From: an uncultured Bacilli bacterium
GTDB lineage: Bacteria > Bacillota_I > Bacilli_A > RF39 > UBA660
NCBI GenBank assembly: GCA_947632115.1
Contig: CANROB010000009.1
Location: 1-50,147, forward strand
Direction: 5' to 3'
DNA: 50,147 nucleotides
In this document: piece by piece, positions 7,298-15,345 of the stretch
Layout of the letters: every line of letters starts with the position of its first letter
Numbering within the stretch: the stretch's first letter is position 1
Notes under the pieces: model-generated
What the model was told of the DNA's origin: nothing
What the model saw: the letters and a program-made list of their open reading frames with translations, nothing else
The model's database searches: none
Translations under genes and position numbers: made by a program

Positions 7298-8038
7298 CTA
7301 GTAGTCTAGATTAACTAAAGGATGAATATATTCTTTAACAAAAACTTTTTCTTCTTCCCTAGCATCTTCTTCATATTGCTCTTCTTCTTCAAATACTTCT
7401 CCTATTCTTCTATATAAATCATAGGCATGTTTAAACTCATGAATGTTCACTAGGGCTGTTTCTAAATTAATAATAGCGGGAACTCCCACATGCATATCTA
7501 TAATATGATTTTGGCTATCACATTTTACATTGACTAAATAAAAGAATTTATGCTCTTCAATATGGCTATCACGTATAGAAATACGAGAAGCAATATAGTT
7601 CCAAAAATCCTCGGGATAACCTAGATAGGATACAATATCTTCCATCGTTAATAATAATCCTTTAAGACGAATTTTAAAATCATCCCGTTCTGTTAAAAGT
7701 TTAAAATCTCGTGTATTTGGTTTAGCAGTACCTTCTTTAATCTGATCTAAAAGAGAATCATAATAGGTTAGAGTTTCCTTTTTAAGGCATGAGAGATCTT
7801 TTAAAAAAATAGATACTTCTTCTTCATCCATTTCTTCATAATGGGTATCTAGAAACTGAATCATTCTTTCTTCTTCGGTAGTTACTTCTAAATATTCTTT
7901 TAAAATAGTCTTAATTGTAGTAGAAATTTCTTCTGATTTATTATTTTCACTCAAGTAAATAGAAAAGCCCTTTTTTTGAATCCAAAAGAAAGATTTCCTA
8001 TTTTCTCTTTTGATTTCCTGTAATTCTCTTTTTTTCAT
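7298..8038 (-). CDS. Hypothetical protein with a C-terminal HExxH motif
   Basis: 246 residues from the ATG at 8038. A GTG nine bases upstream is in frame but is part of the weak GTGAT Shine-Dalgarno. No signal peptide or membrane helix. Near the C-terminus HEFKH (about residues 200-204) gives an HExxH zinc-protease signature within a helix (VNIHEFKHAYDLYRR), followed by an acidic helix that could supply a third Glu ligand. The N-terminal part is rich in Glu and Lys. It may be a cytoplasmic gluzincin-type metallopeptidase or an inactive relative. No named family recognised. Monocistronic. Confidence 0.7.
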   Translation of the reverse strand: MKKRELQEIKRENRKSFFWIQKKGFSIYLSENNKSEEISTTIKTILKEYLEVTTEEERMIQFLDTHYEEMDEEEVSIFLKDLSCLKKETLTYYDSLLDQIKEGTAKPNTRDFKLLTERDDFKIRLKGLLLTMEDIVSYLGYPEDFWNYIASRISIRDSHIEEHKFFYLVNVKCDSQNHIIDMHVGVPAIINLETALVNIHEFKHAYDLYRRIGEVFEEEEQYEEDAREEEKVFVKEYIHPLVNLDY

Positions 8039-8055
8039 AATAATCACGGGTAGTT

Positions 8056-8084
8056 ATTATACAAAAAAACACTAGAAAAATCTA
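8056..8084 (-). promoter_or_regulatory. Possible promoter of the HExxH gene
   Basis: TATAAT on the minus strand (8056-8061), with a poor -35 TAGATT (8079-8084) at 17 bases that lies inside the rbfA terminator stem. Confidence 0.4.
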
Positions 8085-8086
8085 GT
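8062..8086 (-). terminator. Terminator of the rimP-rbfA operon
   Basis: ACTAGA (8071-8076) pairs with TCTAGT (8081-8086) across four A, followed on the minus strand by a T run (8063-8069). It lies 30 bases past the rbfA stop. Confidence 0.75.
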
Positions 8087-8117
8087 AGACAAGAGCTTTT
8101 ACCAAATAAAAGAAATC

Positions 8118-8459
8118 CTATTCTCCATGGATTTCTTTTATTTTTTCTTCTATTTTTCTTCCATACTCAATTGATTCATCATAGACAAATTCTAATTCAG
8201 GAATATGACGAATCTCTATTCTTTCCCCTAACGCCTTACGAATAAATCCTTTCGCCCCTCTTAAAGCTTCCATTGTTTCTTTTTTCTTATCTTCGTTTAG
8301 GGTCGTTACATATACTTTCGCAAAACTCAAATCATTCGTTGTCTTTACGGCTGTTACCGTTACAAATTGAATATTTTGATTTTTAATTTCGTTTGCTAAA
8401 ATCTGGCTAATTTCTTTTACCATAGCACTATTAATACGTTCTAATTTTATACTGTTCAT
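8118..8459 (-). CDS. rbfA: Ribosome-binding factor A
   Basis: Single KH-fold protein that binds the 30S subunit and helps 16S 5' end maturation. The core is typical: IKLERINSAMVKEIS at the start and LSFAKVYVTT and GFIRKALGERIEIRHIPEL further on. An in-frame upstream extension exists, but AGGGTGATGAT sits just before the ATG at 8459, giving 113 residues, the usual size. Last gene of the rimP-nusA-ylxR-infB-rbfA operon. Confidence 0.95.
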   Translation of the reverse strand: MNSIKLERINSAMVKEISQILANEIKNQNIQFVTVTAVKTTNDLSFAKVYVTTLNEDKKKETMEALRGAKGFIRKALGERIEIRHIPELEFVYDESIEYGRKIEEKIKEIHGE

Positions 8460-8509
8460 ATCATCACCCTGGAAATAGTATATCATAGAAAGATTAAAAA
8501 AAGAAGAGA

Positions 8510-10621
8510 TTACTCTCTTGCTTTTTCAACCATGGCGTAAACTTCTAGTATATCGCCCACTTTAATATCATTGAAATTACTAATAGTAAGACCACATTCT
8601 AGTCCCTTCTTCACTTCTTTGACACTATCTTTTTCTCTTTGTAGAGATTGAATCTCACCATCATAAATGACTTTGCTATCACGAATGACTCTTACTTTTG
8701 CTCCAATCTTGACTACCCCATCTAGAACATAAGAACCAGCGATAATTCCAACTTTAGAAAATTTGAAAAGTTGTCTTACTTCTACCGTTCCTACAATTTG
8801 TTCTTCATAGGTAGGATCTAGCATTCCTTTCATCGCAGATGTCATTTCTTCTACTGCCTTATAGATAATATCATAAAGTCTAATTTCAACGCCTTTTTCT
8901 TTTGCATAATCACGAATCGTATTATTTGGTCTAATATTAAAGCCAACAATAATCGCGTTAGAAGCACTTGCAAGAACAATATCACTTTCTGTAATTGCTC
9001 CTACACTACTACGAATTACTTTAACACGGACACCATCTACTTCAATTTTTTCTAATGAATTTTTAACAGCTTCCGCACTACCATTTACATCCGCTTTAAT
9101 AATGACATTAATTTCTTTAACCCCATCTTGGATTTTTGCAAAAATGTCTTCTAACGTTACACTCGTCGATTTATTTTGAGTTTCTTTTTCTTCTGATTTT
9201 CTAGCTTCACCAATACTTCTTGCTTGCTTCTCTGTTTCAAAAGCCATGAATTTGTCTCCTGCTTTTGGCGTTTCATTCAGTCCTGTAATTTCTACTGGTT
9301 GAGAAGGAGAAGCAGAAGTAATTTCTTCACCTTTATCATTTTTTAACGTTCTAATTTTTCCGAAGGTACTTCCTACAACAATAGGATCTCCTAACCGAAG
9401 GGTTCCATTTTGAATAAGAACCGTTACAACTGGTCCTAAATGTTTATCTAGTTTCGCTTCTACTACGGTACCAATCGCATAACGACTTGGATTTGCTTTA
9501 TATTCTTCCATCTCAGAAACTAAGATAATATTTTCAAGTAAGTTATCAATTCCTTCCCCTGTTTTAGCAGAGATTTTCGTAAATATAGTATCTCCACCCC
9601 AGGTATCAGGAGTAAGACCATATTCGGCAAGTTCTGTCATAACCCGGTCAGGATTTGCTCCTGGCTTATCTATTTTATTAATAGCAACGATAATAGGTAC
9701 TCCAGCTGCTTTAGCATGGTCAATTGCTTCTTGGGTTTGAGGCATAACACCATCATCAGCTGCTACAATAATAATAACAATATCGGTAATGCTAGCTCCT
9801 CTTGCACGCATTTCTGTAAAGGCAGCATGTCCAGGAGTGTCAATAAAAGTAATTAAATTGTCTTTATACTTGACTTGATAAGCACTGATGGCCTGAGTAA
9901 TTCCTCCTGCCTCTCCTAAGGCAACATTGGTCTTACGAATGGTATCTAATAACGTTGTTTTTCCATGATCTACATGCCCCATAATCGTTACAACTGGTGG
10001 CCGTTTTACTAAATCTTCTTCGTTGTCACGAATTTCAAAATCTTCAAATTTGATTTGATCTTGTTGTTCCTCTTCCCTTTTTAATTCTTTATGATAGTCC
10101 ATAGCAAGTAAGGAAGCATTGTCAAAATCAATCACATTGTTGACAGTAGCAAGTATACCTAATGTAAAGAGTTTCTTAATTAGTTCTGCAGCTGTAACGC
10201 CTAACTCTTTTGCTAACATACCAATCGTCATATTCTCTTTATAAAGAAGGATATTCTTATCGGTTTGTGGTGCATTACTAATTAATTTCTCCTTATTTTT
10301 ATACATTTCTTTCTTCTTACGTGCTAATTCTTTTTTAGAAGATTTTCCATTGATTGGATTTATTTTTCGATTTTTATTATTAGAAGTAATATTTTCTATT
10401 TTATTCTTCTCTTTTTCAATCAATTCATCTTCCATTTCATCTATTTCATCGTAGTCTTCTTCTGATGGTTCTTGCGCTATGGCATTATCTAATTCCGTAA
10501 TCGCATCTTCATCTAGCATATCCTCATCCGTTGTGGCATCAATTCCTAATTCTTTACATTTCTTTAAGATTTCCTCCACACTTTTTTCAACGTCTAAAGC
10601 ATATTCAAATACGCTCATCAT
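8510..10621 (-). CDS. infB: Translation initiation factor IF-2
   Basis: GTPase that places initiator tRNA on the 30S subunit. Order of parts: a charged N-terminal region of about 125 residues, one IF2_N module (around MTIGMLAKELGVTAAELIKKL), the G domain (GHVDHGKT, DTPGH, NKID), then domains II, III (SVTLEDIF onward) and IV. About 703 residues with a short N-terminal region. The start is taken as the ATG at 10621, with another at 10618, because AAGG lies at good spacing. An in-frame GTG at 10628-10630 is too close to the Shine-Dalgarno. Confidence 0.97.
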   Translation of the reverse strand: MMSVFEYALDVEKSVEEILKKCKELGIDATTDEDMLDEDAITELDNAIAQEPSEEDYDEIDEMEDELIEKEKNKIENITSNNKNRKINPINGKSSKKELARKKKEMYKNKEKLISNAPQTDKNILLYKENMTIGMLAKELGVTAAELIKKLFTLGILATVNNVIDFDNASLLAMDYHKELKREEEQQDQIKFEDFEIRDNEEDLVKRPPVVTIMGHVDHGKTTLLDTIRKTNVALGEAGGITQAISAYQVKYKDNLITFIDTPGHAAFTEMRARGASITDIVIIIVAADDGVMPQTQEAIDHAKAAGVPIIVAINKIDKPGANPDRVMTELAEYGLTPDTWGGDTIFTKISAKTGEGIDNLLENIILVSEMEEYKANPSRYAIGTVVEAKLDKHLGPVVTVLIQNGTLRLGDPIVVGSTFGKIRTLKNDKGEEITSASPSQPVEITGLNETPKAGDKFMAFETEKQARSIGEARKSEEKETQNKSTSVTLEDIFAKIQDGVKEINVIIKADVNGSAEAVKNSLEKIEVDGVRVKVIRSSVGAITESDIVLASASNAIIVGFNIRPNNTIRDYAKEKGVEIRLYDIIYKAVEEMTSAMKGMLDPTYEEQIVGTVEVRQLFKFSKVGIIAGSYVLDGVVKIGAKVRVIRDSKVIYDGEIQSLQREKDSVKEVKKGLECGLTISNFNDIKVGDILEVYAMVEKARE

Positions 10622-10643
10622 ACTACGCACCTTCTTTCTTTTT

Positions 10644-10895
10644 CTAACACATTTTTAATAGTTCATCAAACACCTCATCTGGAATCGCAACCTCTAAATG
10701 TCTTTCTAATATTTTTGTTTTTTTAGCTTGCTCAATAACCTCTTTGGATCTTTTTAAGTAAGCCCCTCTTCCATTCGCTTTCCCTGTCTCATCGATAATT
10801 ACCGTCTTTAAGGGAGTACGAACAACACGAATAAGTTCTTTCTTTGGCAACTTTTCTTTCGTTACAACACAAGTTCTTTCTGGTTCTTTTTTCAT
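10644..10895 (-). CDS. ylxR: YlxR/RnpM family RNA-binding protein
   Basis: 83-residue basic protein of the YlxR (DUF448) family, reported in Bacillus as RnpM, a modulator of RNase P. The diagnostic GRGAYL motif is present, with RTCVVTKEKLPKKELIRVV before it. It sits one base after nusA and 22 bases before the infB start, in the standard operon position. The ylxQ (L7Ae-like) gene that commonly follows in Bacilli is absent here. Confidence 0.92.
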   Translation of the reverse strand: MKKEPERTCVVTKEKLPKKELIRVVRTPLKTVIIDETGKANGRGAYLKRSKEVIEQAKKTKILERHLEVAIPDEVFDELLKMC

Positions 10896-10896
10896 A

Positions 10897-12114
10897 TTAT
10901 TCCAAAATATTAATTCCTGCTTCTTTTACTTGATCAAATGTTTTTACATCTAACTTATAATGTGTCAATTTAGAAGCAAGTCTAACATTTGTACCTTTCT
11001 TACCGATTGCTAAAGAAAGATTATCATCATTTACAACAACAAGTACTTCTTTATTCTTTTCATCTGTAATAAATACTCGAACATCCTTAGCTGGACTTAG
11101 GGCATTTGCAATAAAGGTAGCAGCATCTTTGCTGTAAGGGATGACATCAATTTTCTCACCGTTTAATTCCTTAATAATGGCATTGATACGAGATCCTTTC
11201 TCGCCAATACAGGCTCCTACTGGATCCACATTCGGATTCTCAGAATAAACAGCAATCTTGGTTCTATTTCCAGCGTCACGAGCAACACTATATATTAAAA
11301 CGATTCCTTCATTAATTTCTGGGATTTCTAGTTCAAATAATCTCTTAACAAAACCATAATGTTTTCTCGTTAAAAGAATCAATGCTCCTTTAGAATTAAT
11401 ATCTACTTTATTAATATAGGTCTTGATATGAGATCCCATTTTAATAGTTTCCCCTGGAATAATTTCTGATTTTGGAAGTAATCCTTGAGTTTTTCCGAGG
11501 TTGATGAAATAGTTCTTTTCATCTTCCATCTCCACAATTCCAGAAATCATTTCATCAGTTTTATCACCAAATTCATTGGCAATATTCGTTCTTTCTGCTT
11601 CTCTTATTTTTTGAACGATAACTTGTTTTGCAGTAGCAGCAGCTACTCGTCCAAAATCATGAGGAGTAACTTCTTCTTCAATGGTTTCTCCGACCTGAAT
11701 ACCTGGTACTAATTTTCTAGCATCCTCTAACGTAATATGAAGTCTTTCATCATAAACAAAAGGTTGATGTTCTTCATCTTCTTCATCTTCTTCATTTTCG
11801 CCGTTTTCTTCTTCCTCTGCTAAAGCCGCTTCTAATTCTGCAAAAGAATGAATGCCCTCTAAAGAATCATCATCATAATCATTTTCATCTAAAGATACTC
11901 TATGTTCCTTATCTAATACCACTGTACGGAAAGAATATACACGAATATCTCCTTTTTCTCTATCAATTTCTACCCTTACATTAGAAAGAGAATGATAGTT
12001 CTTTTTATAGGCACTTGTAAGCGCAAGTTCCATTGCTTCTAAGATATAATCTTCTGAAATACCTTTTTCTGTTACCAAAGCATCTAATGCTTTCTTAAAT
12101 TCCTTATTATCCAT
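10897..12114 (-). CDS. nusA: Transcription termination/antitermination factor NusA
   Basis: Binds RNA polymerase and nascent RNA and controls pausing. The N-terminal polymerase-binding domain, S1 domain (GETIKMGSHIKTYINKV region) and KH1/KH2 (GACIGEKGSRI and LAIGKKGTNVRLA) are all present, with no C-terminal acidic repeats, as in Gram-positives. Unusual: residues about 78-128 form an acidic low-complexity stretch (DENDYDDDS through EEENGENEEDEEDEE) inside the N-terminal domain. Start taken at the ATG at 12114. An in-frame GTG at 12123 overlaps rimP and is too close to the Shine-Dalgarno. Confidence 0.95.
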   Translation of the reverse strand: MDNKEFKKALDALVTEKGISEDYILEAMELALTSAYKKNYHSLSNVRVEIDREKGDIRVYSFRTVVLDKEHRVSLDENDYDDDSLEGIHSFAELEAALAEEEENGENEEDEEDEEHQPFVYDERLHITLEDARKLVPGIQVGETIEEEVTPHDFGRVAAATAKQVIVQKIREAERTNIANEFGDKTDEMISGIVEMEDEKNYFINLGKTQGLLPKSEIIPGETIKMGSHIKTYINKVDINSKGALILLTRKHYGFVKRLFELEIPEINEGIVLIYSVARDAGNRTKIAVYSENPNVDPVGACIGEKGSRINAIIKELNGEKIDVIPYSKDAATFIANALSPAKDVRVFITDEKNKEVLVVVNDDNLSLAIGKKGTNVRLASKLTHYKLDVKTFDQVKEAGINILE

Positions 12115-12115
12115 T

Positions 12116-12370
12116 CTATTCACATCCCTTCTCTTTAGAACATACGTCTAAAATATAACTTTCATCTATCAAGTTTTCCTTATCCAATAAAGGATCAACG
12201 ATTTTACTAACGACAACACAATCCTCTACTTCTATCACGCCTGGTTTATCGATAATAATTCTTAAGAAGTTAGTACTTCCTTCCTTTTCATAAAGAACAT
12301 CCTCTACCAAATAGCCGGCTTCTTCTATTGGTTTTGTAACCAGTTCTTTTACTGCTCTTACAATGTCCAT
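12116..12370 (-). CDS. rimP: Ribosome maturation factor RimP, N-terminal domain only
   Basis: 84 residues that align with the N-terminal alpha/beta domain of RimP (ITKPIEEAGY-like start, FLRIIIDKPG, VSKIVDPLLD, YILDV). RimP is normally about 150 residues. Here the protein stops just where the SSPGxxRPL motif and the C-terminal SH3-like domain should begin, ending CSKEKGCE. nusA begins at once, so there is no room for the missing part in any frame. It is either a reduced but functional RimP or a remnant. First gene of the operon, with SD GGGAGGATTT. Confidence 0.8.
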   Translation of the reverse strand: MDIVRAVKELVTKPIEEAGYLVEDVLYEKEGSTNFLRIIIDKPGVIEVEDCVVVSKIVDPLLDKENLIDESYILDVCSKEKGCE

Positions 12371-12392
12371 AAATCCTCCCTAACAATGTGAA

Positions 12393-12413
12393 AGAGTGGG
12401 GATAACCCACTCT
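12393..12413 (-). promoter_or_regulatory. Leader hairpin upstream of rimP
   Basis: A perfect 8-bp stem AGAGTGGG (12393-12400) with CCCACTCT (12406-12413) and a 5-base loop lies in the 5' leader, about 22 bases before the rimP ATG. No T run follows, so it is not a terminator. It may stabilise the mRNA or bind a regulator. Confidence 0.6.
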
Positions 12414-12433
12414 CTCATCGCAGAACTGCTAAT

Positions 12434-12462
12434 ATTATAACATATTTTTCTTTCCGTGCCTA
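12434..12462 (-). promoter_or_regulatory. Promoter of the rimP-nusA-infB operon
   Basis: TAGGCA (12457-12462), 17-base spacer, TATAAT (12434-12439) with TGT before the -10. It would give a leader of about 57 bases containing the hairpin. Confidence 0.65.
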
Positions 12463-12489
12463 CTTTTTTATTATTTTTTTTGTATTTTT

Positions 12490-12498
12490 TGATATAAT
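12490..12498 (+). promoter_or_regulatory. Extended -10 promoter of the CPBP gene
   Basis: TG-A-TATAAT (12490-12498). The -35 is A/T only and poor. It lies 20 bases before the ATG at 12518. Confidence 0.55.
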
Positions 12499-12517
12499 GT
12501 TAATATCGAGGTGAAAC

Positions 12518-13222
12518 ATGAAAAATCATATGAAAAATTTTATCCTAGGACTTTTAGGATTTGTTATTTACTTTGTTGGCTCTAGTATACAAACAGTTCC
12601 TTTAGAATGTCTTCATATTGATTATAATAACTGGCCTATTTGGTTAACTGCTACCTATGATATTATTTATCAAATTCTTTTAGTTCTTCTAATCATTCTC
12701 CTTTTTTATAAGGAAATAAAGGCTCAAATAATAGAATTTAAAAACCATGCCAATGATTACTTAAAAAAATATATCAAATATTGGTTTTTAACTTTAGGAC
12801 TCATGTATATCAGTAATTTAATTATTCTAGTCTTTTTCACTAGCGAGATTGCTGGCAATGAGCAAGGAGTAAGAAATCTTTTAAATAGTCTTCCTATCTA
12901 CACATTTATCGTAGCTGTTATTATCGCGCCTTGGTTAGAAGAGTTAGTATTCCGCTATTCTCTTCAAAAGATGTGTTTTGGAGTGAAATGGTTATTTATC
13001 ATTCTCTCTGGGATTATTTTTGGAGGAATGCATGTTATTGGCAATGCGAAAGTATGGACGGATTGGTTATTTATCATCCCTTATGGTATTCCAGGATGGA
13101 TATTTGCCTATGTCTTAACAAAATCTAAAAATATCTTTACTAGTATTATGCTTCATACCATTCATAACGGGGTTCAAGTTTCTATTCTGTTATTAGCAAC
13201 CTTAGCAGGTATCTTAGCTTAA
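12518..13222 (+). CDS. CPBP family intramembrane metalloprotease (CAAX protease-like)
   Basis: 234-residue polytopic membrane protein with about six helices. The CPBP/Abi signature is present: EELVFR (E141, E142, R146), H172 in GGMHVIGN, and H213 with N217 in MLHTIHNG. The family includes eukaryotic CAAX prenyl proteases and bacterial proteins linked to bacteriocin self-immunity. No bacteriocin gene is seen nearby, so the substrate is unknown. ATG with GAGGTGAAAC. Single-gene plus-strand transcript with its own terminator. Confidence 0.9.
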   Translation: MKNHMKNFILGLLGFVIYFVGSSIQTVPLECLHIDYNNWPIWLTATYDIIYQILLVLLIILLFYKEIKAQIIEFKNHANDYLKKYIKYWFLTLGLMYISNLIILVFFTSEIAGNEQGVRNLLNSLPIYTFIVAVIIAPWLEELVFRYSLQKMCFGVKWLFIILSGIIFGGMHVIGNAKVWTDWLFIIPYGIPGWIFAYVLTKSKNIFTSIMLHTIHNGVQVSILLLATLAGILA

Positions 13223-13250
13223 ATATCCACATTCTTGTGGATATTTTTTT
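13222..13250 (+). terminator. Terminator of the CPBP gene
   Basis: AATATCCACA (13222-13231) pairs with TGTGGATATT (13236-13245) across a TTCT loop, then a T run. Confidence 0.9.
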
Positions 13251-13253
13251 ATG

Positions 13254-13276
13254 AAAAAAAAGATTCCTAAGAATCC
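13254..13276 (-). terminator. Terminator of the pssA-miaA operon
   Basis: GATTC (13262-13266) pairs with GAATC (13271-13275), with a minus-strand T run (13254-13260). The miaA stop codon lies within the hairpin. Confidence 0.7.
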
Positions 13277-14151
13277 TTTTCTAGCCTCTTTTTTACTTCT
13301 TCAATTGTATTTTGAAAATTAGTAAAATCGACTATAACCCATTCTACCGGTAATTGATTAGAAAACCAAGTATACTGCCTTTTAGCGTAATGTCTACTAT
13401 TTTTTTGAATGAGTTCTATTGCCTCTTCTTTAGATATTTTACCATCAAAGTAAAGGAATAATTCTTTATAGCAAATCGGTGTCATCACCGTACGATTACG
13501 AATTCCTTGATCATAAAAAATTCTAGCTTCTTCTAAAAGTCCCTCTGAAAACATTTTATGCACACGTTTGTTGATTCTATCATACAAAATCTCACGAGAA
13601 GTAGTTAATCCTATAAAAATGGCGTCATAAAGAAGGGTATTTGTTTTCTCTTCACTTTGAGGTTTTCCATGGTTGTAATAATAGGTTAAAGCTCTTTCTA
13701 CTCTCTTTCGATTATTTGGGTGAATCGTTGAGTGCGGATCTACCATTTTTAATTCTTCATAGAGTTGTTCATTTGTTTTTCCTTGAAAAGAATAAGTCGT
13801 CTCTTCTTCTTCAAAATGATAATCATAAAGAGCAGCCTTAATATAAAGGCCCGTCCCACCTACTAAAATAGGCGTTTTTCCACGTGATAGAATATCATTT
13901 ATCCAATAGCGACAATCCCTTTGATAATCAAATACCGTATATTCTTCTTCGACATCGCGAATATCAAAAAGATGATGGACAATGCCTTCTTTTTCTTCTT
14001 CAGTTACTTTCGCCGTTCCAATATCCATCTTCCGAAATACTTGGGTACTATCTGCATTAATAATCTCACCATCATAAGCCTTGGCAAGTTCAATACTTAG
14101 TTTGGTTTTGCCAACTGCAGTTGGCCCACAAATCACAATAACTCTCTTCAT
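13267..14151 (-). CDS. miaA: tRNA dimethylallyltransferase MiaA
   Basis: Adds a dimethylallyl group to A37 of tRNAs that read UNN codons. P-loop GPTAVGKT near the N-terminus, INADSTQVFRKMDIGTAK, GGTGLYIKA, and the C-terminal RQYTWFSNQ are family hallmarks. 294 residues. The ATG at 14151 lies one base after the TAA of the gene upstream and gives the usual MKRVIVICGPT start. A second ATG at 14160 would overlap that gene. Last gene of the long pssA operon. Confidence 0.96.
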   Translation of the reverse strand: MKRVIVICGPTAVGKTKLSIELAKAYDGEIINADSTQVFRKMDIGTAKVTEEEKEGIVHHLFDIRDVEEEYTVFDYQRDCRYWINDILSRGKTPILVGGTGLYIKAALYDYHFEEEETTYSFQGKTNEQLYEELKMVDPHSTIHPNNRKRVERALTYYYNHGKPQSEEKTNTLLYDAIFIGLTTSREILYDRINKRVHKMFSEGLLEEARIFYDQGIRNRTVMTPICYKELFLYFDGKISKEEAIELIQKNSRHYAKRQYTWFSNQLPVEWVIVDFTNFQNTIEEVKKRLEKDS

Positions 14152-14152
14152 A

Positions 14153-15337
14153 TTAATCATTCGCTAAATTATCAAAATATCCTTGAATAAAGACAACGGG
14201 AGTTCCTTTATCCCCACTACCAGAAGTAAGATCACATAAAGATCCAACCAAATCGGTAATTCTTCTTGGGGTGGTTCCTTGGGATAACATATTCCCCTTT
14301 AAATTAGAGTTTTTCTCTCGGATTTCTTCTTTAATGGCTTCTTTTAATTCTTCCCCACGAAGATCTGCAAACTTATTATCAGAGACATATTTTAGTTTAA
14401 TCTCGTTAGGAGTTCCTTCTAATCCTTTGGTATAAGCAGGAGAAACAACTGGGTCTGCTAACTCCCAAATTTTTCCAACAGGATCTTTAAAAGCACCATC
14501 TCCATAGACCATCACTTCTATTTCTTTTCCTGTTAATTCTCTTAAACGATTTTGAATAGCAAGTACTAATTGATAGCCACTTTTTGGGAATAACTTTAAT
14601 CTCTCTTCGGTAGACTTATTAGAACCTAATAGTCCATATTTAGGATTATATCCGCTATTTCCAATTGGTTCATTCATAATTTCAAAAAGACCAACGACAT
14701 GGGCACCCAATGCCGCTAAATCCCTTTTTGTCTTTTCTCTTGTATGAATATCACAATTAATTACATTGTTCGTATAATCTAAAATGGTTTTAGCTTGATT
14801 AGAAAAAACAAATTCTACTTCACAATTTTCCTGATGAATTAAATCCCGATAAAAGTCAACCATATTAATTCCTGTAAAAGGATGAATGAAATCACCAAAT
14901 TCTCTTTGATAATCACTCTCCGTAAAAGTATCTGCTAAAGTATAAGGACTTTTTTCTAGTTTATCCTCATCTAAAATACCATTTCCTACTTCATCGGCAG
15001 GAAAACTTAAAAGCATTGTAATTTTATCCATGCCACGAGCAATTCCTTTTAATATCATGGAAAAACGATTTCTACTTAAAATAGGGAAAACAAGTCCTAC
15101 CTCGCCATCTTTAAATTTTCTTCTAACATCTTCAGCAATTTCATCTACTGTGACATAATTTCCCTCAGCAATTCCAACTACTGCCTCCGTAATAGCTACA
15201 ATATCACGGTCACGAAAAGTAAATGGCTCTGTTTTTGATGCCTCCATTAAGGAATCTACCACAATACTAGCTAAATCATCTTGTTCCTTGATAATAGGTG
15301 TACGAATTCCACGTACTACTGTTCCAACATTTCTCAT
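14153..15337 (-). CDS. Coenzyme F420-0:L-glutamate ligase-like protein
   Basis: 394 residues resembling the F420_ligase (CofE-type) family as it occurs in many Bacillota: GTVVRGIRTPII at the start, FRDRDIVAITEAVV, FPILSRNRFSMILKGIA, INCDIHTREKTK, KYGLLGSNKS, VMVYGDGAFKDP and a Gly/Ser-rich TSGSGDKGTP near the end. CofE adds glutamates to F420-0 in archaea and actinobacteria. This organism is not expected to make F420, and no other cof/fbi gene is in view, so the substrate is probably different. It has an AGGAGG Shine-Dalgarno and sits between a peptidase and miaA in the operon. The family call is good; the reaction is unknown. Confidence 0.8.
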   Translation of the reverse strand: MRNVGTVVRGIRTPIIKEQDDLASIVVDSLMEASKTEPFTFRDRDIVAITEAVVGIAEGNYVTVDEIAEDVRRKFKDGEVGLVFPILSRNRFSMILKGIARGMDKITMLLSFPADEVGNGILDEDKLEKSPYTLADTFTESDYQREFGDFIHPFTGINMVDFYRDLIHQENCEVEFVFSNQAKTILDYTNNVINCDIHTREKTKRDLAALGAHVVGLFEIMNEPIGNSGYNPKYGLLGSNKSTEERLKLFPKSGYQLVLAIQNRLRELTGKEIEVMVYGDGAFKDPVGKIWELADPVVSPAYTKGLEGTPNEIKLKYVSDNKFADLRGEELKEAIKEEIREKNSNLKGNMLSQGTTPRRITDLVGSLCDLTSGSGDKGTPVVFIQGYFDNLAND

Positions 15338-15345
15338 ATATCCTC

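Noticed and set aside
12100..12125. Frameshifted remainder of RimP
   Set aside because: nusA starts at once and fills the space; no frame there reads like the RimP C-terminal domain.
12518..13222. Bacteriocin immunity role for the CPBP protein
   Set aside because: No small bacteriocin-like gene or exporter lies nearby, so only the protease family is claimed.
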